Below, piece after piece: positions 59,713 to 64,000 of a DNA stretch of 64,000 bases (position 1 is the first letter of the stretch; the number at the start of each line of letters is the position of its first letter). The stretch is from Pascua guehoae. Lineage: Eukaryota; Basidiomycota; Tremellomycetes; Trichosporonales; Trichosporonaceae. The stretch covers positions 1,103,494 through 1,167,493 of the forward strand of contig BCJX01000008.1 of the NCBI GenBank assembly GCA_001600415.1, in the 5' to 3' direction. The translations under genes and the position numbers were made by a program. The notes beneath the pieces are model-generated. The model made no database searches. It saw only the letters and a list, made by a program, of their open reading frames with translations, and was not told the DNA's origin.

Positions 59713-59943
59713 CCCCACCCCCGCCTGTGACTGTGAGGTATTTTACGCATCGTGGTTTTGTCGCAGTTTAAATTTCGTGGCACAATGTCGCATGACAAAT
59801 ACAACGCTGTGCCTGTTTACTACAGAACCCGCTTCACTTCTGACGTCTTTCTCTTTCGATTGGTTATAAAGTTGGGCTACAACATCAGCATTATTCACCG
59901 CTTTGTTTTCCAGCCCAAACCAAACCTACCGTGAATGTATAGC
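59713..59943. other. Gap between BTB fragment and small secreted protein gene
   Basis: About 230 nt, no gene seen; includes the 3' flank of the six-cysteine protein gene. Confidence 0.4.
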
Positions 59944-60279
59944 CTAGTAGCACACGACGCTGTTGTCGTTGTTGTTGGTAAAGCAGTCGCCGACCTTCTG
60001 GCCGTCCTTGTACAGCGTGCCTCGGTTGTTGTAGTCGCGGTGCAGGACCCAAGACCCGCCGTGGCACTGGTATGTCACCTTGCTGCGCGCGTTGGCGAAT
60101 GAGATCTTGTGGCAGCCGTCGCCGCAGTTGTAATTGTCGTCGTAGCCACAGCTCCACCACTTGAAGAGGTAGCCGTCGTCGCGCTGCTCGACGTCGCGCT
60201 CCTGGGTGGTACCGGCGGGCACTGCGACGGCGGCGGTCGCGAGGGTGAGGAGGGTGAAGAGGGTGGCGGCGAACTTCAT
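59944..60279 (-). CDS. Small secreted six-cysteine protein, function unknown
   Basis: Single exon, 111 residues. The N-terminus MKFAATLFTLLTLATAAVA is a clear signal peptide. A short acidic/Arg stretch (QERDVEQRDD) follows and may be a pro-segment. The mature part of about 75 residues has six Cys (WWSCGY, YNCGDGCHK, YQCHGG, GDCFTN, SVVCY), enough for three disulfides, and is rich in Asn, Asp, Gly and aromatics. Size and Cys content fit fungal small secreted proteins, a loose class that includes effectors, antimicrobial proteins and cell-surface proteins. I recognise no family and assign no activity. A TATA element lies about 120 nt upstream. The gene is isolated in gene-poor sequence next to a pseudogene fragment. 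Confidence 0.8.
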   Translation of the reverse strand: MKFAATLFTLLTLATAAVAVPAGTTQERDVEQRDDGYLFKWWSCGYDDNYNCGDGCHKISFANARSKVTYQCHGGSWVLHRDYNNRGTLYKDGQKVGDCFTNNNDNSVVCY

Positions 60280-63200
60280 GTTGGATAAATATTATATAGG
60301 TGTGTGTAGAGTGTGGGTGTATGTGTGTGGTTATAGATCGTTGAAGAGGCGATGTGAAGAGGGGTGTTGGTCTGCTCATGTTGAAGCGCCAGAAGGGGGG
60401 TATTTATACCGTTTTCCACACGACACTCGATGCGTTGCTGAGTGGTACTCTAGCTACGAGTGTTCTCTGCTGAGAGGTAGCTGTGGACGCTCCGCCACAG
60501 GCCGCAAGGAGTCTGTGGGAGGTGTGCCATATCGACCACAGCAGCAACTATCCAACAATAGCACTCGCAGTGAATGTGGCGGTGGCTACGAGTTCCATTG
60601 GAGGCGGTCGCCAAGCAAAGAAAGTTTGGATAGCAGTGTCACCCGTCAAGTATGATGAAGCTAAAGTTATCATTGCCGCACCTCGTCCGATGAAAAGGGC
60701 CGCATGCACCTACGAGGTATACCAGTGTTCTTTGGCAGCCGTACATTTGGGAATGTGGCTGTGAGAGATAGCGAAACCACCTTCTTCCACATTTACCGGG
60801 GCTGTGGTGAGAAACGTGATGTGTTGCGGCTGCAACAACAGGCACCGCCACTCTGCTTGCTAGGATCAAGAACCAAAACCGGGCGTGCGTTCTGTTGGTC
60901 ACTCGGGTCTACACGGGCCGGGTCCTCGCGGCCCATGCTTAACATCGTTAATGCCCTCAAGCGCAGTAATAATCCGTGCCGCATTGGAATCATTCGCCGG
61001 ACACCCTTGTACCTTATGCCATGTGACCCACGATATTTCGCACCACACTTTCGGAAGAGGCAAGTATGAAACACAAATGACATCCGGCAACTCTCCCGCC
61101 CAAGCCAGGCTGTGTCAGGCTGCGCACCACTTAGGTTGAGGCCAAACCATATCAAAGCCGTCGGAAGAGGCAGTGCCACTTGGACACGAGCACAGACATG
61201 CCATCGTTGTTAACACCACCGACCCACCATCTTAGTTTCAAGTACGAGCCCTGCTGCGCATTGACTCCCGCCAACTCCACCGGCCTCTGCTTTCTAGCAA
61301 CCCAAACCATAATCCAAGCTCTCTGCAGGACGACCACAGCCGTCGGAAGTGGTGGCGAGCACATGGGTATGGACACTGACAAGTGACATGTCATCTGACA
61401 TCGGCCTCGTTGCGATGACACGTCCTCGAATCGATGACGAACTCGATCATGCCCACCTCGTCGCACACATTGGTTTCGGCGATCAAATCATGCTTGTTGG
61501 GTTCCTTAGCGCTATCACATGGATATCACAGCCGTCGGAAATGGCAAGGAACAGGGGACCAACGATATATAACGTCCAATTGATATCGGTCTTTGGTCAT
61601 GCCAGGCAACCTCTTGTCCAAAGCTGACGCGGTGCCGAAGAGATCATTCCATCTTGTCGTCATGCCACCTGTTGTTTGGAGACTACAGTAATTCCGCTTC
61701 ACAGCACACCACACAGCACATGAGGCAGCACATGGGCGTACGAAGTCAGCAACCCGTGGCCAAAGTGGCGGCCTCGATGTCACCCTGGTTCCGAAAACGC
61801 AGTCAAGTTGCAAGGTGCGCACAGCACGCACAGCACGGCGTCATCCAAAGTCGTTCCTGCCCCAACATCAACCCTTTTTCCGAACATGTTCGTCACGCTG
61901 CCCTCGTTTCGATGATGAGTTGAAGCAAGCCAACATTGACGTGTGGGGCTGTACTGTGGCGGTGCCCAGGCACAAGTTAGGTCCGCCCCACCACGCTCCG
62001 TCAGACTCAGACTCCTGCTCGGCGAAGGTGGCGCCGGGCCGTGGGCCGTCGACGCCGGCCAAAGTGGGGCAAGATGAACGGCAGCTGAGTAGTGAACGGC
62101 GCAAGCTCGCTCTTGCCCCCCTATCCGGTATTGCTGCTCAGTAAGATACTCTCAGATGCATGTGCGTGGTTGCAAATGAAGGTGAGTCCACGACTCGTAT
62201 TCGCCGTCACTGTCGGCATCATCCTCGCTGTCCATCAGCTGGTGGACCCCAACACTTCTTGAACAGTGTCTTGCGGGGCTGACAATGGCGGGTCCCCAGC
62301 AGCAGTCTCGGGCCAACCCCACTTGATCGGTGCAGCGTCAATGCCCGAGTGGTGCCGTCATGGTACACGCACAGAAGAAACGAGCAAGCCTGGTTGAACA
62401 AGAGCTAGATACCTAGCTTGGACCATCGTTCAGGTCGAGGTTGGCAACCTCGACGTCATGAGAGGAGATTCGGCCGCCTCTCCTTATTCCTCGACAGCCA
62501 TGTCCAAGTTCGGACGCACCTGGATCTCCACAATACCCCGCGGCCAGTGGCCACGCGCTGCTCCTACGTACACTCAGCGTCCCGTCCTCCACGCATGCAA
62601 CACTCGCCCGACGCACAGTCCACCACCCCTCCTTCCGCAGTTCCCAACGGTGTCGCCAGCGAGCGGCATCCAGAACGCCACAGCCACAGCCACAGTCACG
62701 CAGCCAACCACATACCCCCCCTTTGCCCTGTCCTGTACCATGGGCCAACGTCCGTCGGACGCACCGGCGCGTCCCATGGCCGGCACACTGGTGCCTTTAC
62801 CAAACTTTGGGCGCCACGTCGTACTCTTATCGTGCACACTTGCGGGTTTGGGACGGAGTTTCGTGTCGCAGTCTGGCCATGGGAGGGGGAGGTGCAGGGT
62901 TGTCTAGGGTGCGTGTTTGTCGATTGCGTACAGAATGTACAGCAGAGGGGATCTGGCATGTGTTCCGTTGTCCTGAGGCAACGGATCAAAGGACCGATGA
63001 GTGTGAGTTTTGAGATTACAGTTTGCGGCGGGCTGGGATTTGCCCGGAGCGTTCCTGTCAAACCTAAACTCGGACAAACATCTGGATGCAGGACTGTTTG
63101 CCGTGCTGGAATAGGATCTGGGATTGGGAACACGGCATCAAAGGGGGTTGGGTACTCTGATCCGACAACTACGCCGTGCTGGATGCAGTAGTGCCGCAGC

Positions 63201-64000
63201 GGGGTCGCCAGCGGTGGGCCTATCGCAGAGTACAGCAGCAGCATTCGCGGCGCACACCTGCAATTTTACCCGCCAGGACAGCAGATCCTGTGCCGGATGG
63301 CCATGCTCGCCACCAGCATGCGAGCCACGACGTACGCTGCACAAGGATGCACGCGGCACGACCCTGCTGCTGTCTCTGACCCGCTTTTAAATACAGACTC
63401 AAGCAGACAAGGACATCAGGACACGTCGCGTCGCACATGGCAGCCGACGGCATGACGCGCTGACGCGCCATGCCGGCAACACGCGCTTTGACCAGGGAGG
63501 CGCACGCTCAAACTCACATTCCTCAATCCCCAGCGCCACAGTTTTGGGCTTTTCGCGTCGCAGACAGGGACAGTTTGAAATTTCAATGTTTGTGGGAAAC
63601 CACTTTTGTAAAGATCGATCTCGTCCATGAGCGCAGGAGCAACCGACCCGCACATGGGCGATTTAGGCTCGACGTCGGGTCGGTGCCATGTGAACGTTGG
63701 TATACGGCATGGGTGTGATGCGCATACGCACCTGACGACGAGGTAGGCGCTGCGCCGTGTTGGCAGCCTGCGCGTTTCAGAACGACCAGGGCTGGCATGG
63801 ACTGACGGCACGTGTTCGGCATCTGCCAGCAGCCCGAGGTGGTGGGTTTCGGATGCAAAGCTCGCGTTCCCAGATCAAGGCGCCGCCCTTCACGGAGAGA
63901 GGGTGTGGTGGAGAGGGACGGATGGTGCTGGTGTTGGGTTGTGCGGTGTGAACGGTTGGGTCGAGCATGTGTGCCATGTTGTCCGTCGAGACTCATCTAA
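60280..64000. other. Gene-poor right end of the window
   Basis: No gene supported in 3.7 kb. Four short copies of TCGGAAGAGGCA/TCGGAAGTGG/TCGGAAATGG (near 61049, 61160, 61344 and 61536) are spaced about 110-190 nt apart. Open frames up to 257 codons (62.4-63.2 kb) overlap others on the opposite strand and show no domain or splice pattern. Confidence 0.5.
60401..60410 (-). promoter_or_regulatory. TATA box of the small secreted protein gene
   Basis: GGTATAAATA about 122 nt before the ATG, at a normal fungal distance. A second AT-rich stretch at 60285-60297 is only about 10 nt from the ATG and is unlikely to be the TATA box. Confidence 0.6.

Noticed and set aside
60285..60297. AT-rich stretch just before the small secreted protein gene as its TATA box
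   Set aside because: Only about 10 nt from the ATG; the TATAAATA at 60401-60410 is at a normal distance.
62418..63244. Frames of 149-257 codons on both strands near the right end
   Set aside because: They overlap each other on opposite strands, have no domain and show no codon pattern like the real genes.

Overview
The window looks like nuclear DNA of a GC-rich basidiomycete yeast, most likely a tremellomycete of the Trichosporonales/Cryptococcus type. Genes are split by many short introns (mostly 35-110 nt, donors GTGAGT/GTAAGT, CTAAC-like branch sites, CAG/TAG acceptors). The recognisable proteins (Mre11, calnexin, Msb1/Mug8, OPT transporter, BTB proteins, PhoD-like phosphatase) are fungal, and all five tRNA genes appear to carry introns. 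I assign the lineage from gene style, not from a search.

Layout. 1-263 (-): 5' end of a protein with a zinc-finger N-terminus like those of fungal LysM-domain proteins, cut by the window edge. 884-4076 (-): PhoD-like metallophosphatase, with its start codon split by an intron. 5131-8435 (+): MRE11 double-strand-break nuclease, divergent from the phosphatase across a ~1 kb promoter with two CACGTG boxes. 11639-15191 (+): a HypX/HoxX-type fusion of a formyltransferase and an enoyl-CoA-hydratase-like domain. 19321-19413 (+): tRNA-Ile. 19811-22768 (-): large intronless type I membrane protein. 25331-28822 (-): oligopeptide transporter. 33090-34972 (+): MFS sugar-type transporter with an apparent one-base frameshift. 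35368-37084 (-): zinc alcohol dehydrogenase family. 39266-40417 (+): BTB-like protein. 40809-43219 (-): type II membrane protein resembling a glycosyltransferase. 44966-47007 (+): calnexin. 47780-51459: four tRNA genes (Lys, Leu, Cys, Gly). 52431-56313 (-): Msb1/Mug8 polarity protein. 59537-59712 (-): decayed fragment of the BTB gene. 59944-60279 (-): small secreted six-cysteine protein. 60280-64000: no supportable gene.

The genes do not form an obvious pathway cluster. They are ordinary housekeeping and transport genes separated by unusually long (3-5 kb) intergenic stretches holding homopolymeric G/C tracts, short tandem repeats and structured sequence. The items most worth following up are the HypX homologue in a fungus, whose domain-joining intron begins inside a stop codon; a pair of related stem-loops at 47.6 kb with changed but still paired arms; the BTB pseudogene fragment; the broken transporter; and the split start codon of the PhoD gene.
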